Source: an uncultured bacterium (GTDB lineage: Bacteria; Bacteroidota; Rhodothermia; Rhodothermales; Rubricoccaceae). Taken from it: a stretch of 64,000 nt of DNA. The DNA lies in assembly GCA_947493945.1 (NCBI GenBank), contig CANLSR010000006.1, positions 124,001 to 188,000 on the forward strand, in the 5' to 3' direction. Both the position numbers and the translations under genes were made by a program. Numbering within the stretch: the stretch's first letter is position 1; every line of letters starts with the position of its first letter. The notes under the pieces were generated by a model. That model did no database searches. It was not told where the DNA came from and saw only the letters and a list, made by a program, of their open reading frames with translations. Positions 21,315 to 30,298 of the stretch are shown in pieces.

Positions 21315-22556
21315 ATGACCCGCCCTCTCTCGATGCTGTGCGCGCTCGCCGCGCTGGCGGCGCTGCCCGCCCAGGCCCAGGTTGACCCCGGCGACGGGGA
21401 GCTGGTGCTCACGACCTCCGTCCCGTTCCTCCAGATCGAGCCCGACAGCCGGGCCTCGGGCATGGGCATGACCGGCGTCGCCGTGGCCGACAACGCCTAC
21501 GCGCCGTTCTGGAACCCCGCCGGGCTGGCGGGCCAGGAGGGCACCGAGGTCTCGTTCACCTACGCGCCCTGGCTGCCGGCGCTGGGCGCCAACCTGAGCT
21601 ACAACCACATCTCGGGCAAGCACGGCCTGGGCAAGGCCGGCACGGTGGGCGGCCACTTTACCTACTTCGACCTCGGGGAGCAGGTGGCCACCGACGAACT
21701 GGGGAACCCGCTCGGCAACTTCTCCAGCTACGACCTGGCGCTGGGCGTCAGCTACGGGTACCCCGTCACCGAGAAGCTGGCCGTGGGCACGGGCGCGCGG
21801 CTGGTGTACTCGAACCTGACCGGCGGCTTCGACACGCCCGGGCTGGAGAGCTCGGCCGGCGTGACGTTCGGCGTCGACCTGGGTGCCAAGTACGAGCTCC
21901 CGGACCTGGGCCTGGGCCAGTCGTCCACGCCGACGATCGCGTTGAACCTGGCCAACATCGGGCCGGGCATCTCCTACACCGAGCTCAACGAGTTCCCCGA
22001 CGCCATCCCGACGACGCTGCGGCTGGGCACGGCGCTCAACACCCAGATCGACGACTTTAGCCGCGTGCTGCTGGCGCTCGACGTCAACAAGGTGGTCGTG
22101 CGGCCGCGGCGGGTCCAGCAGTTCGACGAGGACGGGAACCCGCTGCTGGACCCCAGGACGGGCGACCCGGTCTTCGAGACCGAGTACGACCCGTTCTACA
22201 AGGCGCTGTTCTCGTCGTGGCAGACGCGGACGATCAAGACGGTCCGCGAGGCGGGCAAGACCTGCGGCGACCTCGGCGCCGACGACAACCCGGACAACGA
22301 CTGCGAGGAGGTCTCGGGCTTCCGCTCGGTGACGCTGGGCGTGGGCGCGGAGTACTGGTACAACGACCTGTTCGCGCTCCGGGCGGGCTACTTCTACGAG
22401 GACCCCGCCAACGGCAACCGCCAGTTCCTGACCTTCGGCACGGGCCTCCGCTACAGCCTGGTCGGCGTGGACATCTCGTACATCTACGCGCTCCAGGAGA
22501 ACTCGCCGCTGGCGGACCAGCTCCGGTTCTCGCTCCTGCTCAACATCCCGCGCTAG
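21315..22556 (+). CDS. porV: Type IX secretion outer-membrane protein PorV (LptO)
   Basis: The 413-residue protein has a signal peptide (MTRPLSMLCALAALAALPAQAQ), then the PorV opening TSVPFLQIEPDSRASGMGMTGVAVADNAYAPFWNPAGLAG. The remainder alternates as barrel strands and resembles the FadL-like fold of PorV. PorV shuttles T9SS cargo from the translocon to PorU. The order porU-porV is the usual neighbourhood in Bacteroidota-type genomes. One insert (DLGADDNPDNDCEEVSGF) carries Asp and Cys residues and may be a loop. Confidence 0.93.
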   Translation: MTRPLSMLCALAALAALPAQAQVDPGDGELVLTTSVPFLQIEPDSRASGMGMTGVAVADNAYAPFWNPAGLAGQEGTEVSFTYAPWLPALGANLSYNHISGKHGLGKAGTVGGHFTYFDLGEQVATDELGNPLGNFSSYDLALGVSYGYPVTEKLAVGTGARLVYSNLTGGFDTPGLESSAGVTFGVDLGAKYELPDLGLGQSSTPTIALNLANIGPGISYTELNEFPDAIPTTLRLGTALNTQIDDFSRVLLALDVNKVVVRPRRVQQFDEDGNPLLDPRTGDPVFETEYDPFYKALFSSWQTRTIKTVREAGKTCGDLGADDNPDNDCEEVSGFRSVTLGVGAEYWYNDLFALRAGYFYEDPANGNRQFLTFGTGLRYSLVGVDISYIYALQENSPLADQLRFSLLLNIPR

Positions 22557-22584
22557 ATCGACAGGCGGCGGGCGCCCCCCGCCA

Positions 22585-22605
22585 ATCGCCCATCTCAGGG
22601 GCGAT
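22585..22605 (+). terminator. Hairpin after porV
   Basis: ATCGCCC at 22585 and GGGCGAT at 22599 form a perfect 7-bp stem about 30 bp after the porV stop. No T-run follows, so terminator function is probable but not certain. Confidence 0.4.
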
Positions 22606-22616
22606 GGGCCGTCTCC

Positions 22617-22805
22617 CTCACGAGTGAGCAGGGCTGTTGGGCCCCTTGTCATCCTGAACGAAGTGAAGGATCTCGACTCGGACTCCCAGCACGTCGGCAC
22701 CAGTTCCGACGGCCTGGAGCGTCGGCGTTGAGATCCTTCGCAAGCTCAGGATGACGTGTTGGGGACATTTGGAGCCAGGGCATAACAGCCCTGCTTACGA
22801 GTGAG
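22617..22805. repeat. Nested inverted-repeat element (MITE/REP-like), 189 bp
   Basis: Two nested inverted repeats lie in a 435-bp gap with no gene. The outer arms are 22617-22638 and 22784-22805; both contain the near-palindrome CACGAGTGAG or TACGAGTGAG with AACAGCCCTGC. The inner arms are 22648-22674 (starting GTCATCCTGAACGAAG) and 22730-22755 (ending CTCAGGATGAC), pairing over about 26 bp. The inner arm resembles a GTCATCCTGAGCGAAGCGAAGGA-type repeat known from many unrelated genomes. GC is lower than around it. It could be a small non-autonomous mobile element or a REP-type unit. Confidence 0.65.
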
Positions 22806-22991
22806 GGGGACAGTCGGACCGCTCGTTGAGTGGAGCGATGCGCGGTCGGACGGGGAGAGCCGGCCAGCGCGCCGGTCCACGTGCGACTGCTGAGATCGGC
22901 CGCCAGCGGGGCGGGGGCGCTGCCCGATCCGCGCCGTTTCCGGAGGGCCAGGCGACGGCGCTAGCTTGCCCCGACACCCCACACCCCGCGC

Positions 22992-24356
22992 ATGGCCTGG
23001 TACCGCAAGCTCCACTGGCAGATCATCCTCGGCCTGGTGCTCGGCACCGCCTACGGCGGCGTCGCCGCCGTCCAGGGCTGGGGCGGCTTCGTGGCCGACT
23101 GGGTGGCGCCGTTCGGCACCATCTTTATCAACGGCCTCAAGCTGATCGCGGTCCCCCTGATCCTGGCCTCGCTGGTCACCGGCGTGGCGAGCCTGTCGGA
23201 CTTGAGGAAGCTGTCGCGGATCGGCGGCAAGACCATCGGCATCTACGTCGCGACCACGGCCGTGGCGGTCACGGCGGGGCTGCTGATCGTGAACCTGCTC
23301 CAGCCCGGCACGGCCGTCCCCGAGACGATGCGCGCCGAGCTGGCGGCCGAGTACGCCGGCGACGCGGCCGGCAGCCTGGCGACCGCGGCCAACGCCGAGG
23401 CGCGCGGCCCGCTCCAGGTGTTGGTGGACCTGGTGCCGGACAACTTTTTCGCCGCCCTGACCGCCGGCACCGGCTTGTACGGCGGCGACGGGTTCTCGAA
23501 CGGCGCGAGCACGCTCCAGGTCGTGTTCCTGGCGCTGCTCTTGGGCATCGGGCTGATCCAGGTGCCCAAGGAGGCCGCGCGGCCGCTGCTGTCCTTTTTC
23601 GAGAGCCTCAACGACGTCGTGATCAAGCTGGTGGACATCATCATGCTGATGGCGCCCGTCGGCGTGTTCGCGCTCATCGCCGGCACCATCACCACGCTGG
23701 CCGGCGACGACGTGGGGCGGATCCTGGCGCTGCTCGGCGCCTTGGGCTACTACTGCATCGCCGTCGTGGTGGGGCTGGCGCTCCAGACGCTGGTCGTGTA
23801 CCCGACGATGCTCAAGCTGTTTACGCCGATGGGCCTCAAGACCTTCTTCTCGGGCATGGGGCCGGCCCAGCTGGTCGCGTTCTCGACCTCGTCGTCCGGC
23901 GCGACGCTGCCGGTGACGATGGAGCGGTGCGAGGAGAAGCTGGGCGTGAGCGAGGAGGTGTCGAGCTTCGTGCTCCCGCTGGGCGCGACCATCAACATGG
24001 ACGGGACGGCGCTCTACCAGGCCGTCGCGGCCGTGTTCATCGCGCAGGCGCTGGGCATGGACCTGAGCATCGCCGCCCAGCTGACGATCGTGCTCACGGC
24101 CGTGCTGGCGTCCATCGGGACGGCGGCGGTGCCGGGCGCCGGCATCATCATGCTGGTCATCATCCTGCAGTCGGTCAACGTGCCGGCCGAGGGGATCGCC
24201 CTGATTCTGGGAGTCGACCGCATCTTGGACATGTGTCGCACCGTGACCAACGTTACCGGAGACGCGACCGTGGCGACCATCGTCGCGGCCAGCGAGGGCC
24301 AGCTGGGCACGCCCGACCTTTCTCCCGACTCCGACCGCTTGGTGGTGGCCGCATGA
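22992..24356 (+). CDS. Dicarboxylate/amino acid:cation symporter (DAACS family)
   Basis: The 454-residue polytopic membrane protein has the family hallmarks: the serine-rich re-entrant loop FSTSSSGATLPVTM, the NMDGTALYQ motif in TM7, and the LDMCRTVTNVTGD motif in TM8 that contacts substrate and cation. Such carriers import glutamate, aspartate or C4-dicarboxylates with Na+ or H+. An insert of about 60 residues after TM3 (VPETMRAELAAEYAGDAAGS onward) is typical of larger members. The final ATGA overlaps the start of the next gene by 4 bp, so the two are translationally coupled. Confidence 0.93.
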   Translation: MAWYRKLHWQIILGLVLGTAYGGVAAVQGWGGFVADWVAPFGTIFINGLKLIAVPLILASLVTGVASLSDLRKLSRIGGKTIGIYVATTAVAVTAGLLIVNLLQPGTAVPETMRAELAAEYAGDAAGSLATAANAEARGPLQVLVDLVPDNFFAALTAGTGLYGGDGFSNGASTLQVVFLALLLGIGLIQVPKEAARPLLSFFESLNDVVIKLVDIIMLMAPVGVFALIAGTITTLAGDDVGRILALLGALGYYCIAVVVGLALQTLVVYPTMLKLFTPMGLKTFFSGMGPAQLVAFSTSSSGATLPVTMERCEEKLGVSEEVSSFVLPLGATINMDGTALYQAVAAVFIAQALGMDLSIAAQLTIVLTAVLASIGTAAVPGAGIIMLVIILQSVNVPAEGIALILGVDRILDMCRTVTNVTGDATVATIVAASEGQLGTPDLSPDSDRLVVAA

Positions 24357-25918
24357 CCCGTTTTCTCGCTCTGCTCGCCGGTTTCTCGCTGCTGTCCGCC
24401 CCGGGGGCGGAGGCCCAGACGGGCGCCCCGGCGTCGCCCGACGTCGGGGCCGCCGCGTCGGCCCGCCCTGGGCTGGCTCCGGCCGCCCGCCAGGCGCTGG
24501 GGATCCAGACCGACGCCGGGGCGGCCCTCTACGCCCAGGCCTACGCCGACGCCCTCGCGTTCCGGTTGGACGACGCCCGCGACGGGTTCCGCCAGCTGGC
24601 GGCCGTCGAGCCCGGGCCGGCGGCGGTCTACGGGCTCGAAAGCGCGGCGCTGTGGGAGGTCCTGATGAGCGACGACGACGAGGACTTCGACCGGTTCTAC
24701 GCGCTCAACGACTCGCTCGCCACCGTGACGGGCCGGCTGGCCGACGCGCCGGGCGCCCGCCTGGTCGCCGCGACGGGCCTGCTGCACCGGGCGCTCGCGT
24801 TTGGCCGGCAGGAGCGCTACGCGCGCGCCGGCAACGCCTTCAAGGACGCCTGCGGCGCGTTCCGCGGCCTGGACGGGCCGGACGCCCAGTTTGGCCAGGG
24901 CGTGTGCGAGGTGGCCGCCGGCGCCGTCCCGCGCAAGTACCGCTGGCTGGCGCGGCTGTTCGGCTTCCGCGGCACCGTGGCGGGCGGGCTGACGCGCCTG
25001 GACGCCGCCAGCACGGCCGGCGGCGCGCTGGCGGTCGACGCCGCCGTGGGCCTGGCCGTCTCCGACGCCACCCTGAACGAGCGCCGCGCCGGCTCCGTGG
25101 ACCGGCTGGTGGCGCTGGCCAAGGGCCACCCCGACTCGCCGGTCCTGGCCTACCTCGCCGGCACGCACCTGCTGTTGGACCGCCGCGCGGCCGAGGCCGA
25201 GGCCGAGCTCCGGCGGGCGGGGGCGGCGCAGTCGGCGCCGGGCGTCTCGGCGGTCCCGTTCGTCGAGGCGCACCTGGGCCAGGCGCTCTTCCGCCAGCGG
25301 CGCTGGGCCGAGGCGGCGGCGATGCTGGAGAGCTTTGCCCGCAGCTTCCGGGGCCGCTCGCTGGTCGCCCAGTCGACGCTGGACGCCGGGCTGGCCTACG
25401 AGATGGCCGGCGACCGCGCCCACGCCGAGCGCCTGTACCGCCGGGTCCGCGCCACGCGCGACTACGACTCCGACCTGGCCGCCGAGCGCGAGGCCGAGCG
25501 CCGGCTGGCGGCGCCGATGACCGAGGCCGAGCGCGCGCTCGTGAGCGGCGGGGCCGCCTACGACGCGGGCGACTACGACCAGGCGGTACGAATCTTGCAG
25601 CCCGTCGTGACCGACTCCGACCTGCCCGAGATCGCGCGTGCCGAAGCGGCCTACCGCACCGGCCGCGCCCGCCAAGCCCAGGAAAATTGGCCCGACGCCC
25701 TGCGCCACTTCCGCCTAGCCAGCGACCGCCCCGGCGACCCGCTCGCCAAGTGGGGGCCGTGGTCGGTGTACCACGCCGGCGAGGTCTACGAGGCGATGGG
25801 CGACCTGGACCAAGCGGCAAACCGCTACCGGGCAGTCCTCGAAAACGAGGACGAGTTCGACTACTCGAAGTCCCTGGAGCAGCGCACCCGCGCCGCCCTC
25901 GAACGGATCGGCCGCTGA
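24353..25918 (+). CDS. Secreted tetratricopeptide-repeat protein
   Basis: The 521-residue product has a signal peptide (MTRFLALLAGFSLLSAPGAEAQ) and is otherwise helical. TPR-like repeats occur throughout, clearest at the C-terminal end (VSGGAAYDAGDYDQAVRILQPVV, ARQAQENWPDALRHFRLAS, YHAGEVYEAMGDLDQAANRYRAVLE). It is probably periplasmic. It overlaps the transporter gene by 4 bp (ATGA), which suggests joint expression, although the functional link is not obvious. TPR proteins usually hold partner proteins; no specific partner can be named. Confidence 0.72.
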   Translation: MTRFLALLAGFSLLSAPGAEAQTGAPASPDVGAAASARPGLAPAARQALGIQTDAGAALYAQAYADALAFRLDDARDGFRQLAAVEPGPAAVYGLESAALWEVLMSDDDEDFDRFYALNDSLATVTGRLADAPGARLVAATGLLHRALAFGRQERYARAGNAFKDACGAFRGLDGPDAQFGQGVCEVAAGAVPRKYRWLARLFGFRGTVAGGLTRLDAASTAGGALAVDAAVGLAVSDATLNERRAGSVDRLVALAKGHPDSPVLAYLAGTHLLLDRRAAEAEAELRRAGAAQSAPGVSAVPFVEAHLGQALFRQRRWAEAAAMLESFARSFRGRSLVAQSTLDAGLAYEMAGDRAHAERLYRRVRATRDYDSDLAAEREAERRLAAPMTEAERALVSGGAAYDAGDYDQAVRILQPVVTDSDLPEIARAEAAYRTGRARQAQENWPDALRHFRLASDRPGDPLAKWGPWSVYHAGEVYEAMGDLDQAANRYRAVLENEDEFDYSKSLEQRTRAALERIGR

Positions 25919-25937
25919 CTCCATTCCCTCCGACGCC

Positions 25938-27329
25938 ATGAAGCCTCTCCTCGCCGCCCTGCTGCTCGCGCCCGTCCTGCTGGCGGCGCCCGCCAGCGCC
26001 CAGGCGGCTTCCGCCGATCTCGCGGAGACGGCAGGGGGGGTGGCCTACGTGTGCGCGCTCTACGACCACGGCGACGTGGTGGCGCCAAGCCCGATCCTGG
26101 ACTTGTCGGCTGTCGAGTCGGCGCGGCGGGGCGTCACGTACAGCCGCGTGGTGAGCGGCGGGGGAGCCGCCGCCACGTTCCAGGTGGACTACGCGGACAC
26201 GTTCACGCCCGAGGCGAAAGCGGCCTTTCAGCGCGCCGTGGACATCTGGAGCGCGCACCTCACTTCGTCAGTGCCGATCCGGGTCAAGGCAGATTTTGAC
26301 CCACTTCCTGACCTCGTGCTAGGTCAAGCCGGGCCTCGGATCAATAGATACATTACCGGACCACGGGCAGGTAAATACTACCCACTTGCCCTCATCGATG
26401 CTTTTGAAGGGAGAGACGACAACCCCGGAGAAGAGCTCTACGACATTGAGGCTGTTTTCAGCAGCGCGTTCGATGATTTCTACTTCGGGCTCGACGGGAA
26501 CCCTCGGCCCAGCCGACCTGGTCTGCCTGGCCAGATCGACTTTGTAACTGTAGTGCTTCACGAGTTGGCCCACGGGCTAGGTTTTTTAGGCTCGGGTAGA
26601 TTCGACGATGGTACTGAAAACGACGAGTGCAACGGAGTGTTGGGGGTTGGATGCCTTGGTCGCGCTAGTGAGGGCGTTACGTATCCGTACATCTTCGATA
26701 CGTTTCTTTTGGATGGGCAGAGTCGGTCTATCCTCGATGCGAGCGTGTTCCCCAACCCGTCTTCTGCTCTTGGTGGCCTGCTTCAGAGCCAAGCGCTGTT
26801 CGTAGATGCTCCCAATGTCGTCCGTATCTACGGGGACCAAACGCCTATCTGGGCACCAGCCAGGTTTGAACTGGGGTCGTCGTTTTCGCACTGGGACGAG
26901 GGCAAGATCGATAGCACATCGGCCGCTCTGATGACGCCGGTGTTGGGGCGAGGCGAGGCCTACCAAGACCCCGGCGACATCACCTGCGCCTTTTTCCTGG
27001 ACATGGGTTGGCCTCTCGGTCCCGGCTGCCAATTGCTCGCCGTCGCCAACGAGCCTGCGCTGGCGGCGGCCGGCCTGCGCCTCGACCCCGACGGCCCCAA
27101 TCCCACCCGCCAGTCGACGGCGTTCCTCCTGCGCCTTCCCGCGCCCGGCGCCGTCCGCGTGACGCTGCACGACGCGCTGGGCCGTCGGCTGGCGGTGCTG
27201 CTCGACGGCGCAGCCCGGACCGAGGAGCCGATTGCGCTGGACGCCTCAGGGCTCGCGCCCGGCGTCTACCACGTCGTCGCCCAGACCGAGATCGGCACGG
27301 TGACGCGGTCCGTGACGGTCGTCCGGTGA
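25938..27329 (+). CDS. Secreted zinc metalloprotease with T9SS-type C-terminus (copy 1)
   Basis: The 463-residue precursor has a signal peptide (ending ASAQA) and a protease domain with HELAHGLGF (H208, E209, H212) and a candidate Met-turn in SAALMTP. The C-terminal module of about 80 residues (DGPNPTRQST, LHDALGRRLAVLLDG, GLAPGVYHVVAQ) is typical of T9SS type A sorting domains, so export through the PorU/PorV system encoded nearby is likely. It is the first of three tandem paralogues. Its middle (about 26281-26945) has markedly lower GC, near 50-55% in sampled lines, and different codon use from both ends and from copies 2 and 3. The stop overlaps the next GTG start (GTGA). Confidence 0.85.
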   Translation: MKPLLAALLLAPVLLAAPASAQAASADLAETAGGVAYVCALYDHGDVVAPSPILDLSAVESARRGVTYSRVVSGGGAAATFQVDYADTFTPEAKAAFQRAVDIWSAHLTSSVPIRVKADFDPLPDLVLGQAGPRINRYITGPRAGKYYPLALIDAFEGRDDNPGEELYDIEAVFSSAFDDFYFGLDGNPRPSRPGLPGQIDFVTVVLHELAHGLGFLGSGRFDDGTENDECNGVLGVGCLGRASEGVTYPYIFDTFLLDGQSRSILDASVFPNPSSALGGLLQSQALFVDAPNVVRIYGDQTPIWAPARFELGSSFSHWDEGKIDSTSAALMTPVLGRGEAYQDPGDITCAFFLDMGWPLGPGCQLLAVANEPALAAAGLRLDPDGPNPTRQSTAFLLRLPAPGAVRVTLHDALGRRLAVLLDGAARTEEPIALDASGLAPGVYHVVAQTEIGTVTRSVTVVR

Positions 27330-27378
27330 GGCGCGCCGTCGCCCTGGGCCTCCTGCTGGCGGCCACCGCCAGCGCCCA
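27318..27378 (+). repeat. 61-bp junction direct repeat, copy A
   Basis: This segment spans the last codons of metalloprotease 1, its stop and the signal peptide of metalloprotease 2. It matches 28664-28724 at 59 of 61 positions; the two mismatches are in the GCCGTCGCC/GCCGCCGTC stretch. It marks the boundary of the duplicated unit. Confidence 0.85.
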
Positions 27379-28675
27379 AGCAGGGTTCCCCGAGACCGCG
27401 GAGGACGTCACCTACGTGTGCGCGCTCTACGACTACGGAGGCGTGGTCGCGCCCGGGCCGGTCCTCAACCTCTCGGCCGTCGAGACCGCGCGGCGCGGTG
27501 TCATGTACAGCCGCGTCGTGAGCCGGCAGCGCCAGGCCACGTTCGTGGTTGACTACTCGGCCGGCTTTACGCCCCAGGCCCAAGCCGCCTTCCAGCGCGC
27601 GGTCGACGTCTGGGGCGAGCACCTGACCTCGTCGGTTCCGATCCGCATCCGGGCCGACTTCGACGCGCTGGAGGAGAACGTTCTGGGCCAGGCCGGCCCC
27701 CGCCTCGCCCGGAGGGCGGGGGGCGGGCCGGATGGCACCTGGTTCCCGTTCGCGCTCGCCGACGCCATCGGCGGGAGAGACGTCGCGCCCGGCGCCGACG
27801 ACTACGACATCGAGGCCACGTTCAGCAGCAGCTTCGAACGGTTCTATTTCGGGCTGGACGGCAACCCGGCACCCGACCAGATCGACTTCGTGACGGTGGT
27901 GCTGCACGAGCTGGGCCACGGCCTGGGCTTCGTCGGCTCCGGCGACGTCGACGACGGGGCCGAGGAGGTCGAGTGCACCGGCGTCGCGGGGATCGGGTGC
28001 GTCGGCGTGGAGGGCTCCGACGACTTGGTCTCCCCGCTGGTCTTCGACCGCTACCTCGTCGACGCCTCCGACCGGGACCTCCTCGACGAGTCCGTCTACC
28101 CCGACAACTCCTTCGCGCTCGGCGACCTGCTCGAGAGCGAGGCGCTGTTCATGGACGCCCCCGGCGTGGTGCGCGTCTACGGAAGCCGGGCCCCGGTCTG
28201 GGCGCCGGCCGAGTTCGAGCGGGGCTCCTCGTTCTCGCACTGGGACGAAGGGGTGATCCAGGAGTCCTCGGCCGCGCTGATGACGCCCAGGTTGGCGCCG
28301 GGCGAGGCGTACCAGGACCCCGGCGACATCACCTGCGCGCTGTTCGAGGACTTTGGCTGGCCCCTCGGCGCCGGGTGCGCCGAGCTGCTCGGGGCGCCGC
28401 AGGAGCCGCTCACGGACGTGCTCACGGTCGAGCGGCGGGGTCCGAACCCCTTTTCCGAGGAGACCGCCTACCGGGTCCTGCTCCCTCAAGAGGGCCCGAT
28501 GCGCGTCACGCTCTACGACGCCCTGGGTCGCCGCGTCGGCGTCCTGTTCGACGGCCCGGCTGGCCTGGCCGAGCGGGTCACCGTCCAGGCCCGGGGGCTG
28601 GCGGCGGGCGTGTACCGGCTGATGATCCAGACGCCCACCGACGAGACGGGCGTGGCCTTCACCGTCGTCCGGTGA
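27326..28675 (+). CDS. Secreted zinc metalloprotease with T9SS-type C-terminus (copy 2)
   Basis: The 449-residue precursor starts at a GTG that overlaps the previous stop by 4 bp (GTGA); the start is set by the signal peptide MRRAVALGLLLAATASAQA directly after it. The protease domain has HELGHGLGF (H194, E195, H198) and SAALMTP. The last 80 residues (RRGPNPFSEET, LYDALGRRVGVLFDG, GLAAGVYRLMIQT) form a T9SS-type C-terminal domain. It is closest to copy 1 in length and layout, and its ends are near-identical in wording. It is GC-rich throughout, unlike copy 1. Substrate unknown. Confidence 0.87.
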   Translation: MRRAVALGLLLAATASAQAGFPETAEDVTYVCALYDYGGVVAPGPVLNLSAVETARRGVMYSRVVSRQRQATFVVDYSAGFTPQAQAAFQRAVDVWGEHLTSSVPIRIRADFDALEENVLGQAGPRLARRAGGGPDGTWFPFALADAIGGRDVAPGADDYDIEATFSSSFERFYFGLDGNPAPDQIDFVTVVLHELGHGLGFVGSGDVDDGAEEVECTGVAGIGCVGVEGSDDLVSPLVFDRYLVDASDRDLLDESVYPDNSFALGDLLESEALFMDAPGVVRVYGSRAPVWAPAEFERGSSFSHWDEGVIQESSAALMTPRLAPGEAYQDPGDITCALFEDFGWPLGAGCAELLGAPQEPLTDVLTVERRGPNPFSEETAYRVLLPQEGPMRVTLYDALGRRVGVLFDGPAGLAERVTVQARGLAAGVYRLMIQTPTDETGVAFTVVR

Positions 28676-28724
28676 GGCGCGCCGCCGTCCTGGGCCTCCT
28701 GCTGGCGGCCACCGCCAGCGCCCA
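28664..28724 (+). repeat. 61-bp junction direct repeat, copy B
   Basis: Second copy of the segment at 27318-27378, spanning the stop of metalloprotease 2 and the signal peptide of metalloprotease 3, with two mismatches. Confidence 0.85.
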
Positions 28725-29955
28725 GGTCGAGCGGGGGGAGGCCGCGGCGGTGTGCCGGCTCCCGGCCCTGCCCGAAGACGCCGGCCTGGCCCGGTCCGCC
28801 GCCGGCGTGGCGCCCCAGGCACGGGCCGCGCGCTCCGCCGCTACCTGCGACCCTGCGACGGAGGGCGCCCGGTTCGAGGTGACCTACACCGGCTTCCCCG
28901 ACGGCGCCGAGGCCTCGTTCCAGGAGGCCGTCGACGTGTGGGCGTGCCGCGTGCGCTCGGCCCAGCCCATCCGCGTCTCGGCGACCTGGGCGCCGCTGGA
29001 GTCGGGCACGTTGGGCACGGCCGGCCCGGTCCTGTTCCGCAACTTCCGGGGCGCCCCGGCGCGCGACGTCTGGTACCCCGCCGCCCTCGCCGACGAGCTC
29101 GCCGGCCGCGACCTGGGCGACGGCGACGCGGACGTCGAGGCCGTCTTCAACAGCGACTTCGCGAGCTGGCACACCGGCGCCGGCCGGCCCCCCGAGGGCA
29201 CCTACGACCTGACCACCGTGGTGCTCCACGAGTTGGGCCACGGCCTGGGGCTGGTGGGCTCGCTCAAGGTCGTGGACGGCGTCGGCACGGTCGGGCCGGA
29301 AGAAGGAGGCCCCTTCAGCTACGACCTGTTCGCCCAGACCGCCAGCGGGACGCCGCTGCTGGACCCGGCCGCCTTCCCGGACGGCTCCGCCGCGCTGGCG
29401 GCGGCGCTCCAGGCGGAGGTCCTGTTCGACGGCCGCGCGACCCGGCAGGCCGTCGGCGCCCCGCTGAGGCTGTTCGCGCCGGAGCGCTGGGTCCCGGGCG
29501 CCTCGTTCTCGCACCTCGACGAGGAGGCCTACCCGCCCTCGACGCCCGACGGCCTGATGACGCCGTTCATCGCGCGCGACGAGCAGATCACCGAGCCCGG
29601 AACGGCCGTCTGCGCGATGCTCGCCGACATCGGCTGGACGCTGGCCGGAGACTGCGCCCGCCGCGTCGGCGCGCTCGCCGAGCTCGAAACCGGCCTGGCG
29701 GTGGAGCGGCGCGGTCCCAACCCGTTCGCCGGCCAAACGACGCTCCGGCTCACCGCCCAGCCGGCGGCGTCGCTGGAGGCCCGGCTGGTGGACGTGCTCG
29801 GGCGCCGCGTCGCCACGCTGGGCCGCCGGGTGCTGGTCGCCGGCCAGTCGTGGGACGTGGTCGTGGACGGCGCGGCGCTGGCCCCGGGCGTCTACTTTGT
29901 CCAGGTGCTGGGCGGCACGGCACCCCTGGTGGTCCCGCTGGCCGTCGTGCGGTAG
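28672..29955 (+). CDS. Secreted zinc metalloprotease with T9SS-type C-terminus (copy 3)
   Basis: The 427-residue precursor starts at a GTG overlapping the previous stop (GTGA), with signal peptide MRRAAVLGLLLAATASAQ. The zinc motif is HELGHGLGL (H186, E187, H190), and DGLMTPF is the likely Met-turn. The T9SS-like C-terminus reads RRGPNPFAGQTT, LVDVLGRRVATLGRRV, ALAPGVYFVQVLGG. Apart from the signal peptide and the C-terminal module it is more divergent from copies 1 and 2: the segment between them has few shared residues beyond the active site. It may have a distinct substrate. Confidence 0.85.
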   Translation: MRRAAVLGLLLAATASAQVERGEAAAVCRLPALPEDAGLARSAAGVAPQARAARSAATCDPATEGARFEVTYTGFPDGAEASFQEAVDVWACRVRSAQPIRVSATWAPLESGTLGTAGPVLFRNFRGAPARDVWYPAALADELAGRDLGDGDADVEAVFNSDFASWHTGAGRPPEGTYDLTTVVLHELGHGLGLVGSLKVVDGVGTVGPEEGGPFSYDLFAQTASGTPLLDPAAFPDGSAALAAALQAEVLFDGRATRQAVGAPLRLFAPERWVPGASFSHLDEEAYPPSTPDGLMTPFIARDEQITEPGTAVCAMLADIGWTLAGDCARRVGALAELETGLAVERRGPNPFAGQTTLRLTAQPAASLEARLVDVLGRRVATLGRRVLVAGQSWDVVVDGAALAPGVYFVQVLGGTAPLVVPLAVVR

Positions 29956-30298
29956 CCGGCCCGCTGGCGGAGGACACCGGGCGGAAGCTCGGCGGCGAGA
30001 GGGCGCAGGCGAAAGGCGCCAGCAGGGCGGGGGCTCGACGGGCGGCGCTTGTTCGGCCTACCCTAACCCTGCCCGCCCCTACCCGAAGAGCACGGCCCAT
30101 CACGCCTGCGCCGCGACCACTGCCAGCGGCCCGACCGCGACGCCCCAAAGGAAATGCGCGCGGAGGCCGAGTGGCGAAGGGGCTTCGCCAACCGTCCGCT
30201 CGGGCGGCGGCTGGCGGTCCCAGTCGCGCGCGAGCGGGTCCGGTACGACGTCGGCAGGGGCGGGCGGTCGGACTCGGTAGGCCGCGCGATCCGGGCCG
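29956..30298. other. Gene-free region with a GGCGAAG/CTTCGCC hairpin
   Basis: No credible gene lies in this 343-bp gap. At 30172-30190 TGGCGAAG-GGG-CTTCGCCA forms a perfect 8-bp stem. A related hairpin (GGCGAAG, CTTCGCC) occurs at about 30310-30326, inside the last codons of the convergent QueC-like gene. The left part (29960-29970) has a half-site CCGCTGGCG of the dispersed repeat. Confidence 0.5.

Noticed and set aside
22746-23015. 89-residue minus-strand frame over the inverted-repeat region
   Set aside because: It spans repeat arms and the transporter start, lacks conserved sequence and has no plausible start region.
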